In this document: piece by piece, positions 7,918-18,448 of the stretch | Layout of the letters: the number at the start of each line of letters is the position of its first letter | Position numbering within the stretch: position 1 is the stretch's first letter | Assembly: GCA_947170435.1 (NCBI GenBank) | Contig: CAMVTO010000007.1 | Coordinates: 38,097 to 102,096 of the forward strand | DNA: 64,000 bases | Reading direction: 5' to 3' | Source: an uncultured Clostridia bacterium | Lineage (GTDB): Bacteria; Bacillota; Clostridia; Oscillospirales; Oscillospiraceae | The notes under the pieces: model-generated | What the model saw: the letters and a program-made list of their open reading frames with translations, nothing else | Databases searched by the model: none | Told to the model about the DNA's origin: nothing | Program-made: the position numbers and the translations under genes

Positions 7918-8397
7918 ATGAAATCCAGAGGACTGACAACATGGTTCGCCGTGGACTGTCTGGTGCACGTCTCGCCGAAGGTGCTGCTCTTTGCGGAGTA
8001 TTTGAAGCTGGACGTGGACACGGCGGTGGGGAAGCTGACGCGCCTGTGGGCCTGGGCGAAGATGGCGCAGAACGAGTCGGGCGTGCTCGGCCCGCTGCCG
8101 GACGAGGAGCTTGCGGGCATCATGCGCTGGCGGAAGAAGCCGGACCTGCTTGTGAAGGCGCTGATCCTGAGCGGACTGATCGAGACGACGCACGACGGCG
8201 CAATGTGCATCCACGGCTGGTATGAAGTCAACGGAAAATCCGCGGAAAAGGCGCGGAAGGATCGCGAACGCAAACGCGGAACTTCTCGCGACACAGAAAC
8301 AAAAACAAATACAAAAACAAAAACAACTTTCTCTCCTCAGCGCGCGCGCGAGGCGGAAGCGCCGCGGGACGAGTCATGGATGAAGGCCTACATCTGA
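7918..8397 (+). CDS. DnaD/replisome-organizer N-terminal-like protein
   Basis: This is a 159-residue protein. Residues about 8-100 (WFAVDCLVHVSPKVLLFAEY, VGKLTRLWAWAKM, LVKALILSGLIE, MCIHGWYEVNG) resemble the winged-helix N-terminal domain of phage replisome organizers and DnaD-like proteins. The tail is low complexity (ETKTNTKTKTT, encoded by an ACAAAA-like run at 8297-8327) and then Arg-rich. A DnaD C-terminal domain is missing, so it may be a DNA-binding remnant or a stand-alone regulator. It sits alone between spoIVFB-like and radical SAM genes, with its own strong promoter and a possible LexA box. GGAGGTGAAGGA precedes the ATG. Family assignment is by pattern only; the cellular role is unknown. 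Confidence 0.65.
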   Translation: MKSRGLTTWFAVDCLVHVSPKVLLFAEYLKLDVDTAVGKLTRLWAWAKMAQNESGVLGPLPDEELAGIMRWRKKPDLLVKALILSGLIETTHDGAMCIHGWYEVNGKSAEKARKDRERKRGTSRDTETKTNTKTKTTFSPQRAREAEAPRDESWMKAYI

Positions 8398-8409
8398 GGC
8401 AAAGAAGCC

Positions 8410-8438
8410 TTGCGTTTGTCGGGCGCGTGGTGTAGAAT
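8410..8438 (+). promoter_or_regulatory. Promoter of the radical SAM gene, giving a near-leaderless mRNA
   Basis: TTGCGT (8410-8415), 17 bases, TAGAAT (8433-8438). The ATG at 8446 begins 8 bases after the -10 element, where transcription would start, and no ribosome site lies between. Confidence 0.6.
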
Positions 8439-8445
8439 ACCCCTC

Positions 8446-10281
8446 ATGGACAAACGTTTAGAGAGAATCCTGCCCCGCGTGCAGAAGCCCGCCCGCTACG
8501 TCGGCGGGGAATATAACGCGGTCATGAAGGACTTGTCGCAGGTCGATACCCGCGTCGCCTTCTGCTTTCCCGACACCTATGAGATCGGCATGTCCAACCT
8601 TGGTATGCGCATTCTCTACGGCGTCATGAACAACATGCCCACGGTCTGGTGCGAGCGCTGCTTCCACCCCTGGGGCGACATGGAAGACGAGATGCGCCGC
8701 TTAGGTCTTCCGCTCTACGCGCTGGAGTCCTCCGACCCCATCGGCGCGTTCGATATCATCGCGTTCTCCGTGGGCTACGAGATGGCGTTTCCCGCCATGC
8801 TCAACATGCTCGACCTCGCGCGCGTCCCGCTGCGAAGCGAAGACCGCCCCGGCCTGACCCCGCTTGTCATCGCGGGCGGCACGGCGATGTACAACTGCGA
8901 ACCCATCGCGGACTTCATCGACTTAGCGCTGCTGGGCGAGGGCGAGGAGCAGCTCCCTGAGCTGATCGAGCTGTACCGTCAGGCAAAGCGGGAGGGCTGG
9001 GACAAGTACACGTTCCTGTGCAAAGCCTGCCATCTGGAGGGCGTGTATGTGCCGAGCCTGTACGACGTGACCTACCATGACGACGGCACCGTTGCCGCCA
9101 TCACGCCGCGCGACGGCGCGCCCGCGCGCATTCGCAAGCGCGTCGTGACCGACATGGACAAGGCGTACTACCTGGCAAAGACCATCGTGCCGAGCACCGA
9201 GATCGTGCAGGATCGCGTGACGCTGGAGCTGTTTCGCGGCTGCATCCGCGGCTGCCGCTTCTGCCAGGCGGGGTACGTCTACCGCCCGGTGCGGAGCCGC
9301 TCCAAGGACCTCTGCGCCGCCTACGCCCGTGCTGCCATCGAGGATTCCGGCTATCAGGAGATGACGCTCTCGTCGCTCTCGACCTCGGATTACCGCCCGC
9401 TCGTCGAGCTGTGCGACGACTTGGAGCCGCTGTGCGAGCGGAAGCATCTCAACCTCTCGCTGCCCTCGCTGCGCGCGGACAACTTCTCCATGGCGCTGAT
9501 GGAGCGGCTGCAAAAGGGCCGCAAGACCGGCCTTACCTTCGCGCCGGAGGCGGGCACGCAGCGGCTGCGCGACGCGATCAACAAGAACCTCACCGAGGAG
9601 GATCTGCTGGAATCCTGCCGCCGCGCGTTCGCGGGGGGCTACAGCGCGGTGAAGCTCTACTTCATGCTGGGCCTGCCCACGGAGACGGACGAGGACGTGG
9701 CGGGCATCGCGGACGTCGCCGCCCACGTCATGCACGCGTGGCGCGAGAGCGCAAGCAACAAAAACCGCGGCGTGCGCATCACGGTGTCGACCTCGTGGTT
9801 CGTGCCGAAGCCGCATACGGCGTTCCAGTGGGAGCCGCAGATTTCGATTGAGGAATACGAGCGCCGCGTGGCGCTGCTGCGCGAGCGCATCAACACGAAA
9901 ACCGTGACCTACAACTGGCACCCGTCGCCGACGAGCTTCATGGAGGCGGTGATCTCCCGCGGCGACCGGCGGCTGTGCAAGGTGCTGGAGGCCGCGCACC
10001 GCAAGGGCGCGAAGCTCGACGCGTGGGAGGACTATTTCTCGCTCGAGCGCTGGCTGGAGGCATTCGAGGAGTGCGGTCTCGACCCGCATTTCTACGCCAA
10101 TCGCCGCCGCGAGCACGGCGAGCTGATGCCGTGGGCGCACATCGACGTGGGCGTGACGGACGCCTATCTCATGCGCGAGCACGACCGGGCGTATGAGGGG
10201 ATCACGACGCCCGACTGCCGCACGCAGTGCAGTGGCTGCGGGGCGAATTGCTTTTGTCCGTGTGACACGGACAAAAAATAA
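8446..10281 (+). CDS. TIGR03960-type B12-binding radical SAM protein
   Basis: This is a 611-residue protein with an N-terminal cobalamin-binding-like domain (FCFPDTYEIGMSNLGMRILY), then a radical SAM core with the 4Fe-4S motif CIRGCRFC (Cys266, Cys270, Cys273). The family is usually followed by a TIGR03936 protein, as here, and lies near SpoIVF or RNase G genes; its reaction is not known. The MDKRLERIL start at 8446 matches relatives; the upstream extension would lie in the promoter. The C-terminal tail is Cys-rich (CRTQCSGCGANCFCPC). After the TAA, the same frame continues with a second copy, CTGCGANCFGDC, which ends at TGA abutting the next ATG. The annotated end therefore looks like a recent in-frame duplication carrying a new stop. 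Confidence 0.9.
   Translation: MDKRLERILPRVQKPARYVGGEYNAVMKDLSQVDTRVAFCFPDTYEIGMSNLGMRILYGVMNNMPTVWCERCFHPWGDMEDEMRRLGLPLYALESSDPIGAFDIIAFSVGYEMAFPAMLNMLDLARVPLRSEDRPGLTPLVIAGGTAMYNCEPIADFIDLALLGEGEEQLPELIELYRQAKREGWDKYTFLCKACHLEGVYVPSLYDVTYHDDGTVAAITPRDGAPARIRKRVVTDMDKAYYLAKTIVPSTEIVQDRVTLELFRGCIRGCRFCQAGYVYRPVRSRSKDLCAAYARAAIEDSGYQEMTLSSLSTSDYRPLVELCDDLEPLCERKHLNLSLPSLRADNFSMALMERLQKGRKTGLTFAPEAGTQRLRDAINKNLTEEDLLESCRRAFAGGYSAVKLYFMLGLPTETDEDVAGIADVAAHVMHAWRESASNKNRGVRITVSTSWFVPKPHTAFQWEPQISIEEYERRVALLRERINTKTVTYNWHPSPTSFMEAVISRGDRRLCKVLEAAHRKGAKLDAWEDYFSLERWLEAFEECGLDPHFYANRRREHGELMPWAHIDVGVTDAYLMREHDRAYEGITTPDCRTQCSGCGANCFCPCDTDKK
10252..10276 (+). repeat. Palindrome inside the duplicated 3' tail
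   Basis: TTTTGTCCGTG, a TGA centre, then CACGGACAAAA: a perfect inverted repeat with 11-base arms just before the TAA stop of the radical SAM gene. It may act as a terminator or be a small inserted palindrome. Confidence 0.6.
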
Positions 10282-10335
10282 ACGGAGGAGCAACTTTGCA
10301 CCGGCTGCGGGGCAAACTGTTTTGGAGACTGTTGA

Positions 10336-10998
10336 ATGGCTAAGTTACGTTTATTATTCGTCAAGGAGGAGCAGGCGTCCTACATCTCGCACCTCGACCT
10401 GATGCGCACGTTCCAGCGCGTGTTCCCGCGCGGCGGGCTGGAACTGAAGCACTCGCAGGGCTTCCACCCGCACCCGCTCATCTCCATCGTCCTGCCGCTG
10501 CCGGTGGGGCAGAGCAGCGAGTGCGAGCTGCTGGATTTTGAGGTCGAACAGGACATTGACGGCACGGGCATCGCGGACATGCTCAACACGGGGCTTCCCG
10601 CGGGGCTGCGCGTCCGTGACTGCTATCGCGTGGAGCGTCCCGCCCGCGATCTGGCGTTTCTGCGGGCAAGATTGGAGCTGGACTATGACGACGGCGTGCC
10701 GGACGGCGCGACGGACCGGCTGCGCGCGCTGTTCGAGCGGGGCGAGGTCTTGGTGGAAAAGCGCACCAAGCACAAGGACTTAGCCCAGATCAACGTCGTG
10801 CCGCTGATCCGCTCGATTGAATGGTCAGAGGCGCCCAACCTCGTCACCGCCGACGTGGTGGTGGCGGCGCAGAACCCGGGGCTGAATCCCGCGCTGCTGG
10901 CAAACGCCGCGGCGGCGCAGCTGCCGGAGCTGGCGGCGGACTTTGCGCGGGTGAGAAGGCTGGAGCTGTACGATGGGGAACTGAATATCTTTCGTTGA
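10336..10998 (+). CDS. TIGR03936 family radical SAM-associated protein (DUF2344)
   Basis: This is a 220-residue protein. The start MAKLRLLFVKEEQASYISHL followed by LMRTFQRVFPRGGLELKHSQ and GFHPHPLISIVLPLPVG is characteristic of DUF2344/TIGR03936, which is either fused to or encoded next to TIGR03960 radical SAM proteins. No catalytic residues are known; it is presumed to partner the upstream enzyme. The ATG at 10336 directly follows a TGA that closes the frame of the upstream gene after its premature TAA; the ancestral pair was probably translationally coupled. GGAG at 10323-10326 gives a suitable ribosome site. Confidence 0.88.
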   Translation: MAKLRLLFVKEEQASYISHLDLMRTFQRVFPRGGLELKHSQGFHPHPLISIVLPLPVGQSSECELLDFEVEQDIDGTGIADMLNTGLPAGLRVRDCYRVERPARDLAFLRARLELDYDDGVPDGATDRLRALFERGEVLVEKRTKHKDLAQINVVPLIRSIEWSEAPNLVTADVVVAAQNPGLNPALLANAAAAQLPELAADFARVRRLELYDGELNIFR

Positions 10999-11048
10999 AG
11001 AACGAGCTTTCTTGAAACCGTTTTTTCTCTTTTCCTGAAAGAGCGATT

Positions 11049-11119
11049 CTGACACCGCCTTTTCTCTTTCCTCTTGCGGAAAGAGAAAACACGGTTCTTT
11101 CCCAAAAGAGAAAGACGCT
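11049..11119 (+). repeat. Hairpin repeat A, copy 2
   Basis: CTGACACCGCC, TTTTCTCTTTCC, loop, GGAAAGAGAAAACACGG, then CCCAAAAGAGAAAGACGC. It matches 18284-18355 directly and 765-838 in reverse. Confidence 0.75.
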
Positions 11120-11188
11120 TACGCACTGCCGCGTGAGCGTCTTTTTTTCCGCGCAGTACGATACGCTGTTTTGTCCGAACGTCGCATG

Positions 11189-11260
11189 GACTTCCCTCGT
11201 ATGCGGCTCCCCGCCGCCCCGCCGTGTTCAAGGAAGAGCCTTGTACGTCGTTCGTTTTGA
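11189..11260 (+). repeat. GC-rich dispersed repeat B, copy 2
   Basis: Nearly identical to 496-562 over CTCGTATGCGGCTCCCCGCC through TACGTCGTTCGTTT. Confidence 0.75.
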
Positions 11261-11419
11261 TGCGACGCTGATGCGACTTTGATGCGACTGGGAATGGCAG
11301 CCATTCCACATCCCAAGGCCGCCGCAAGAGGTGCATCGTCAAGTTCTGAATGTCAAACAGCGTACCGTACATGGAACGCCCCATCTCAATCACCAAGAAC
11401 CCTCCCCCAAAAAGGAAGT

Positions 11420-11440
11420 CCAGAAACCATTGGTTTCTGG
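11420..11440. repeat. Palindromic repeat D, copy 2 (inverted)
   Basis: The CCAGAAACC palindrome with flanking CCCCCAAAAAGGAAGT and GGGCAAAGTGACT, in reverse orientation to copy 1 at 395-415. Confidence 0.75.
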
Positions 11441-11510
11441 CAGCGTTTTGGTCACTTTGCCGCTGTGGGCAAAGTGACTCGCTCCGCAGAGCGAAACTCA
11501 CTTTGAATAC

Positions 11511-11539
11511 TTGTAATTTATAGATAGATGTGGTAAAGT
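11511..11539 (+). promoter_or_regulatory. Promoter of the ddl-murF-prfA gene group
   Basis: TTGTAA (11511-11516), 17 bases, TAAAGT (11534-11539). It is the only good promoter seen ahead of the coupled genes 11597-18270. Confidence 0.55.
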
Positions 11540-11596
11540 ATCGGATGCTAAAATAGGATAAGTATGAAAATGATCTCAGAAAGGCGGAATCCCATC

Positions 11597-12649
11597 TTGA
11601 AAATCGTAGTACTCGCGGGCGGGCTGAGCATGGAGCGCAACGTCTCGCTTTCCTCCGGCAATAAGGTCTGCCGCGCCCTGCGCGCGCGCGGACATCAGGC
11701 CATTCTGGTGGATATGTTCTTAGGCTTGGAGGGCTATACCGGCTCTCTCGACGATATCTTCGCCGCGCCCGACGGGCTGTGCGGCGACTTCACCGTGGCG
11801 AAGGAGGAGCCTGATCTCGACGCCGTGCGCGCGAGCCGCGGCGATCAGAGCGCCAACCTGTTCGGCCAGGGCGTCATCGACGTGTGCAAAATGGCGGACG
11901 TGGTGTTCCTCGCGCTCCACGGCACCTGCGGCGAGGACGGGCGCGTGCAGGCGGCGTTCGACCTGCTCGGCATCCCCTACACCGGCAGCGGCTACTTAGG
12001 CAGCGCCATCGCCATGGACAAGGACCTCACCAAGCGCCTCGTCGCCGACAAGGTCATCACCCCGCGCTGGCGCGTCGTGACCTGCACCGAGGACGAGGTG
12101 GACGCGCTCGCGGAGGAGACGCGCCTTCCCTGCGTGGTGAAGCCCATCGCGAGCGGCTCCTCCATCGGCGTGTCCATCGCCAAGGATCTGCCCGCCCTCA
12201 AATCGGCGCTGCGCGACTGTCTTGCTTACGGCAACCGCGTGATTCTGGAGCAGTACGTCAAGGGTCGCGAAATTCAGGTCGGCGTGTTCGCGGGCCGGGC
12301 GATGCCCTCCATCGAGATCGTACCCAAGGAGGGTTTTTACGACTACGAAAACAAGTATCAGGCGGGCGCGGCGGAGGAATTCTGCCCCGCGCCCATCCCC
12401 GCGGCGTGGGAGCGCAACCTGCGCGAGGCGGCGGAGACGGTGTTCAAGACCATCGGCCTGACGGTCTACTCCCGCGCGGACTTCATCGTGACCGCCGACG
12501 GCACGCCGTACTTCCTCGAGATCAACACGCTGCCCGGCATGACGCCCACGAGCCTCGTCCCGCAGGAGGCGGCGGCGATGGGCATGAGCTATGAGGATCT
12601 GTGCGAAGCCATCGTGGAGGAATCCCTGAAAGCGAGGAAAAACGCATGA
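11597..12649 (+). CDS. ddl: D-alanine--D-alanine ligase
   Basis: This enzyme joins two D-Ala with ATP to supply the dipeptide for MurF. It is about 350 residues and ATP-grasp type. The start LKIVVLAGGLSMERNVSLSS is the Ddl N-terminal nucleotide-site motif. Later come ALHGTCGEDGRVQ, CVVKPIASGSSIGVSIAK and TPYFLEINTLPGMTPTSLVP, which contains the metal-binding Glu and Asn and the D-Ala site. I prefer a TTG start at 11597: AAAGGCGG lies about 10 bases upstream, and the product then begins as relatives do. An ATG at 11564 would add 11 residues (MKMISERRNPI) with a weaker ribosome site. The stop overlaps the murF ATG (ATGA), suggesting coupled translation. Confidence 0.93.
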   Translation: MKIVVLAGGLSMERNVSLSSGNKVCRALRARGHQAILVDMFLGLEGYTGSLDDIFAAPDGLCGDFTVAKEEPDLDAVRASRGDQSANLFGQGVIDVCKMADVVFLALHGTCGEDGRVQAAFDLLGIPYTGSGYLGSAIAMDKDLTKRLVADKVITPRWRVVTCTEDEVDALAEETRLPCVVKPIASGSSIGVSIAKDLPALKSALRDCLAYGNRVILEQYVKGREIQVGVFAGRAMPSIEIVPKEGFYDYENKYQAGAAEEFCPAPIPAAWERNLREAAETVFKTIGLTVYSRADFIVTADGTPYFLEINTLPGMTPTSLVPQEAAAMGMSYEDLCEAIVEESLKARKNA

Positions 12650-13982
12650 AGGCAATTTCCGTAACAGACCTGCTCCGCGCCGTACACGGCGAGCTGCTGC
12701 AAGGCGGCGCGTCGGAGTTTGCCGCCGTCTCCACCGACAGCCGCACCGTCCCTGACGGCGCGCTCTTTATCCCCATCGTGGGCGAGACCTTCGACGGCCA
12801 CCGCTTCATCGACAACGCATTGAACGCGGGCGCGGCGGGCTGCCTGTGCGCGCGCGTGCCGGAGGCGCTGCTCCCCGGCAGGTTCTACGTCCGCGTCGCG
12901 GACACGACCGTTGCCTACAAAGACCTCGCGGCGTGGTATCGCGCACAGTTCGACATCCCCGTGGTGCAGGTGACCGGCAGCGTCGGCAAGACCACCACCA
13001 AGGAGATGATCGCCTCGGTGCTGTCCCAGAAATATAAGACGCTCAAGACCGAGGCGAACTTCAACAACGAGATCGGCACGCCCATGACGCTGCTGCGCCT
13101 CGACGAGACTTACGAGGCGGCGGTCATCGAGACCGGCATGGATCGCGCGGGGCAGATCCGCTACCTCGGCGAGATGGTGAAGCCAACGGTCGCGGTCATC
13201 ACCAACATCGGGGATATGCACATCGAGTATCTTGGCTCGCGGGAGGGCATCTTCCGCGCCAAGTGCGAGATCTTCGAGAATCTTGCCGCCGACGGCGTCG
13301 CGGTTTTGAACGGCGACGACGAGTGGCTGGGCCGCGTCTGTCTCCCGCAGGAAATCGTCACCGTCGGTACGATGGCGCATTGCGCCGCGCGCGTGACGGA
13401 CGTGGTAGATCGCGGCATCGACGGCGTAAGCTGCGTCGTGACGACGAACAAGGCGCGGTACGAATTGCAGATCCCCGCGCCGGGCGCGCACATGATCTAT
13501 CCCGCGTCCACCGCCGTCGCCGTGGGCGAGGCGCTGGGGCTAAGCGTGGACGAGATCACCCGCGGCGTCGCCGCCTACGAGCCGGCGGGCGCGCGGATGC
13601 GCGTGGTGAACCTGCCCGACAACCGCCGGCTCCTCGACGACTGCTATAACGCCGGTCCCCAGTCGATGGCGGCGTCGCTCCGCGTGCTGGGGAGCAGCAG
13701 CGGCCATACCGTCGCCGTGCTCGGCGACATGGCGGAGCTGGGCGAATTGACTGTGCGCGCGCACCGCGAGATGGGCGCACTTGCGAAGTCCCTCGGCATC
13801 GGCAGGGTGATCGCCGTGGGCCGCAAGGCAAAGGACCTCGCCGACGCCGCGGAGGGCGAGTGGTACGCCACGGTGGACGAGGCCATGCCCGCGATCAAGG
13901 GCGCGTTCGCGCCGGACACGGCGATGCTGGTCAAGGCGTCGCACTCCATGCATTTTGAAAAAATCACAGAGGAACTCACGAA

Positions 13983-13986
<4 letters not shown>
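12646..13986 (+). CDS. murF: UDP-MurNAc-tripeptide--D-Ala-D-Ala ligase
   Basis: This adds the D-Ala-D-Ala made by Ddl to the UDP-MurNAc-tripeptide in the cytoplasm. The 446-residue protein has the three Mur ligase domains. The N-terminal domain includes DSRTVPDGALFIPIVGETFD; the central ATP site is TGSVGKTTTKEM (residues 110-121), followed by EANFNNEIGTPMTLL; the C-terminal domain includes DDCYNAGPQSMAASL. GCGAGGAAAAACGC precedes the ATG at 12646, which overlaps the ddl stop. The 3' end overlaps the next ATG the same way. Order and overlap indicate one operon for the last cytoplasmic peptidoglycan precursor steps. Confidence 0.95.
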
Positions 13987-15868
<1,882 letters not shown>

Positions 15869-15872
<4 letters not shown>

Positions 15873-16651
15873 AAAAGACGCAAAAGCTGCTCTGGTACGC
15901 CGCGGCGGTGTGCGCGGTGCTGGGGATGCTGTGTACGCGGATTCCGGGGCTGCGGTTCTCCGCGCTGCTCGCGTGGTGCGCCTGCGCCGCGCTGATCGTC
16001 TTTGCCGCGCTGACGCTGCTGGCGGCGAAGCGCCCGTGGGCGAAGTGGGCGCGGCGCGTGCTCCTCGCGCTCGTGTGCGCGGGGCTGGTGTTCTTCATCG
16101 GCCTCGAGGCGGCGATCGTCTCCGGCGCCAAACGGGGGTTTGAGCCGGACGCGGACGGTGCGCCGGTTTCCTGCGTGATCGTGCTCGGCGCGGGCGTCAA
16201 CGGCACCGAGCCGTCGCTGATGCTCTGGTCGCGGCTGGAGAAAACACTCGATTACATCGCGGACAAGCCTGACGTCCCCATCATCGTCAGCGGCTCGCAG
16301 GGGCAGGGGGAGGACATCTCCGAGGCGGAGTGCATGTACCGCTACCTCACCGCCCATGGCGTGGACGAAGCGCGCGTGTGGAAGGAGGAGCGGGCGACCA
16401 GCACGCGCACCAACTTTCAGCGCTCCTATGAGCTGATGGCGGCGCGGGGCGTCACGGGCGACTTCGCCTACGTCACCAACGACTACCATGTGTACCGCGC
16501 GGGGATGCTGGCGGACACGGGCGCGGCGCACGGCGTCGCGGCGCGCCTGCCGCGGGGCGCCTACTATGACGCGCTGACGCTCAACTACTATGTGCGCGAG
16601 GCGTTCGCGCTGGCGAACGAACTCTTTTTGAGGGTGGATCTGGACGTATGA
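15869..16651 (+). CDS. YdcF/DUF218 family membrane protein (ElyC/SanA-like)
   Basis: This is a 260-residue protein with three N-terminal hydrophobic segments (about residues 9-23, 30-52 and 63-86) followed by a DUF218 domain. That domain has CVIVLGAGVNGTEPSLML, VPIIVSGSQGQGEDISEAEC, STRTNFQRSYELM and FAYVTNDYHVYRAG, the usual YdcF pattern. Relatives such as SanA and ElyC affect envelope integrity and peptidoglycan precursor handling, which suits the neighbouring ddl and murF, but no enzymatic activity is established. It overlaps the ABC-F gene upstream and the flavodoxin gene downstream by ATGA. Confidence 0.88.
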
Positions 16652-17196
16652 ACAACGACATTTTATGCATTTATTACTCCCGCACCGGCAAGACCCGGAA
16701 GGTCATGGAGGAGATCGCCACGGCACTGGACTGCCCGCTGCTGGAGCTGCACGACCACGCGCATCGCAGCGGGGCGATGGGCTGGCTGCGCTGCGGCCTC
16801 GACGCCATGCGCAAAAAGACCAACGCCATCAACCGCATCGAGACCGAACAGCTGCTTTGGAAGTATAAGCTGGTGATCCTCGGCACGCCGGTGTGGGCGG
16901 GGCGCTGCTCGAGCGTCATGCGCGCGTTTTTGAAGCGCCGCGGCCTGGAGCTGGACGAGGTGGCGTACGTCATCACGCACTCGAGCGACGAGCCGTACCG
17001 CGAGGTGTTCGATCAGATGGACACATACCTCGAAAGCCCGCATGTGGCGGAGGTGTCGCTGCGGCCCGGCTCGGCGGGTTATATCTTCTGGCGCGACCAG
17101 TTCCTCAAGACCTGCGCGGACTTTGCGGGCTGCAAGCTGCTGCCGATCCCCGGAGAGGACGAGAGCAATGCATCGGAGAACAAGGAGACGGAGTAA
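16648..17196 (+). CDS. Flavodoxin-like protein
   Basis: This is a 182-residue protein that begins LCIYYSRTGKTRKVMEEIAT, the FMN phosphate-binding loop of flavodoxins, followed by VILGTPVWAGRCSSVMRAFL, which contributes the FMN ring site. It is probably a cytoplasmic electron carrier or NAD(P)H-dependent flavoprotein; the partner is unknown. The length fits short-chain flavodoxin-like proteins with a C-terminal extension. It overlaps YdcF by ATGA and ends 3 bases before prfA, so it is embedded in the operon. There is no visible link between its likely redox role and the envelope and translation genes around it. Confidence 0.85.
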   Translation: MNNDILCIYYSRTGKTRKVMEEIATALDCPLLELHDHAHRSGAMGWLRCGLDAMRKKTNAINRIETEQLLWKYKLVILGTPVWAGRCSSVMRAFLKRRGLELDEVAYVITHSSDEPYREVFDQMDTYLESPHVAEVSLRPGSAGYIFWRDQFLKTCADFAGCKLLPIPGEDESNASENKETE

Positions 17197-17199
17197 GCC

Positions 17200-18270
17200 A
17201 TGTGGGAAAAATTGCAGGATCTGGAGCGGCGCTACGCCGAGATCGGCGAGCTGCTGGAGATCCCGGAGATCTACGGCGATCCCGTGCAGCTCAAAAAGCT
17301 GACGCGGGAGCAGAAGGAGCTGGAGGCCGTCGTCACGGCGTACCGCGCGTACCGGCAGGCGGAGGCGACCATCGCGGAGTCGGAGGAGCTGCTCTCCGAC
17401 CCGGAGCTTGCCGACATGGCGCGCGAGGAGCTGAAGGAGGCCAAGGCGGCGCGCGAGCGGCTCTATGACGAGCTGCGCATCCTGCTGCTGCCCCGCGATC
17501 CGAACGACGGGAAAAACGTCATCATGGAGCTGCGCGGCGGCGTCGGCGGGGAGGAGAGCGCCCTGTTTGCCGGCGATCTCTACCGGATGTACTCGATGTA
17601 CGCCGAGAAGCGCGGCTGGAAGATCGAGCTGATGAACTATAACGACACCGAGCTTGGCGGCGTCAAGGAGGCCGACTTCGTGGTGAGCGGCGACGGCGCG
17701 TACTCGCGATTGAAGTACGAGTCCGGCGTCCACCGCGTCCAGCGCGTGCCGGAGACCGAGTCCGGCGGGCGCGTCCACACCTCCACCGCCACCGTGGCGG
17801 TGCTGCCGGAGATGGAGACGGTCGACGTCGATCTTCGCGAGGAGGACATCGAGATGCAGGTCTATCGCGCTTCCGGCGCGGGCGGCCAGCACGTCAACAA
17901 GACCAGCTCCGCCGTGCGCCTGATCCACAAGCCCACCGGCATCGTGGTTTCCTGTCAGGAGGAGCGCTCGCAGGTGCAGAACCGCGCCAAGTGTATGCAG
18001 ATGCTCGCGAGCAAGCTCTATGAGATCGAACAGCAGCGCGTCGAGGGCGCGATCACGAGCGAGCGCCGCGCGCAGGTGGGCACCGGTATGCGCAACGAGC
18101 GCATCCGCACCTACAACTTCCCCCAGAACCGCGTCACCGACCACCGGCTGACGGGGGAGACGAAGAACTTCAACATCGACGCCGTCATCAACGGCGACTT
18201 AGACCCCATCATCGACGCGCTGACGATGCAGTACCAGGCGGCGGCGCTCGCCAACGAGAGCGCTCTTTGA
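17200..18270 (+). CDS. prfA: Peptide chain release factor 1
   Basis: This reads UAA and UAG in the ribosomal A site and triggers peptide release. It is 356 residues, the normal RF1 length. The codon-reading tripeptide is P-E-T (184-186) in RVPETESGGRVHTSTATVAV, the RF1 form rather than the RF2 SPF. The catalytic GGQ is at residues 228-230 in ASGAGGQHVNKTSSAVRLIH. The start ATG lies 3 bases after the flavodoxin stop. It closes the ddl-murF-ABC-F-YdcF-flavodoxin series; repeat A follows 13 bases later. As the UAG reader it bears on the in-frame UAG at 39847-39849. Confidence 0.97.
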   Translation: MWEKLQDLERRYAEIGELLEIPEIYGDPVQLKKLTREQKELEAVVTAYRAYRQAEATIAESEELLSDPELADMAREELKEAKAARERLYDELRILLLPRDPNDGKNVIMELRGGVGGEESALFAGDLYRMYSMYAEKRGWKIELMNYNDTELGGVKEADFVVSGDGAYSRLKYESGVHRVQRVPETESGGRVHTSTATVAVLPEMETVDVDLREEDIEMQVYRASGAGGQHVNKTSSAVRLIHKPTGIVVSCQEERSQVQNRAKCMQMLASKLYEIEQQRVEGAITSERRAQVGTGMRNERIRTYNFPQNRVTDHRLTGETKNFNIDAVINGDLDPIIDALTMQYQAAALANESAL

Positions 18271-18283
18271 AAGAGAGCGTTTC

Positions 18284-18355
18284 CTGACACCGCCTTTTCT
18301 CTTTCCTGCTGAAAGAGAAAACGCGGTTTCAGACTTCCCCAAAAGAGAAAGGGCT
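18284..18355 (+). repeat. Hairpin repeat A, copy 3
   Basis: CTGACACCGCC, TTTTCTCTTTCC, loop, GAAAGAGAAAACGCGG, CTTCCCCAAAAGAGAAAGG, directly after prfA. It may double as its terminator-like hairpin. Confidence 0.75.
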
Positions 18356-18393
18356 TAACGGAAGTGCCTGCCCAATTACGTCGTAAGCCGACT

Positions 18394-18443
18394 GACTTCC
18401 CTCGATTGCGGCTCCCCGCCGCCCCGCTGCCCATCAAGGAACA
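18394..18443 (+). repeat. GC-rich dispersed repeat B, copy 3 (partial)
   Basis: GACTTCCCTCG, then GCGGCTCCCCGCCGCCCCGC and ATCAAGGAA. It matches repeats at 496 and 11189 but lacks the TACGTCGTTCG end. It supplies the ribosome site (AAGGAACAA) of the next gene. Confidence 0.65.
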
Positions 18444-18448
18444 ATCAT

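Larger units (their letters stand above)
10999..11563. repeat. Intergenic stretch of dispersed palindromic repeats
   Basis: No gene is supported in these 565 bases. They contain repeat A (11049-11119), the GATACGCTGTTTTGTCCGAA module (11160-11182), repeat B (11189-11260), a diverged inverted copy of the CGTAC module (11350-11375) and repeat D (11401-11480). These are the same modules as at 309-847, in a different order and orientation. The last 55 bases carry the ddl promoter. Confidence 0.7.

Noticed and set aside
8297..8327. ACAAAA-like tandem run, considered as a repeat locus or CRISPR-like array
   Set aside because: It encodes the Thr/Lys linker of the DnaD-like protein; units are too short and irregular for CRISPR and there are no spacers.
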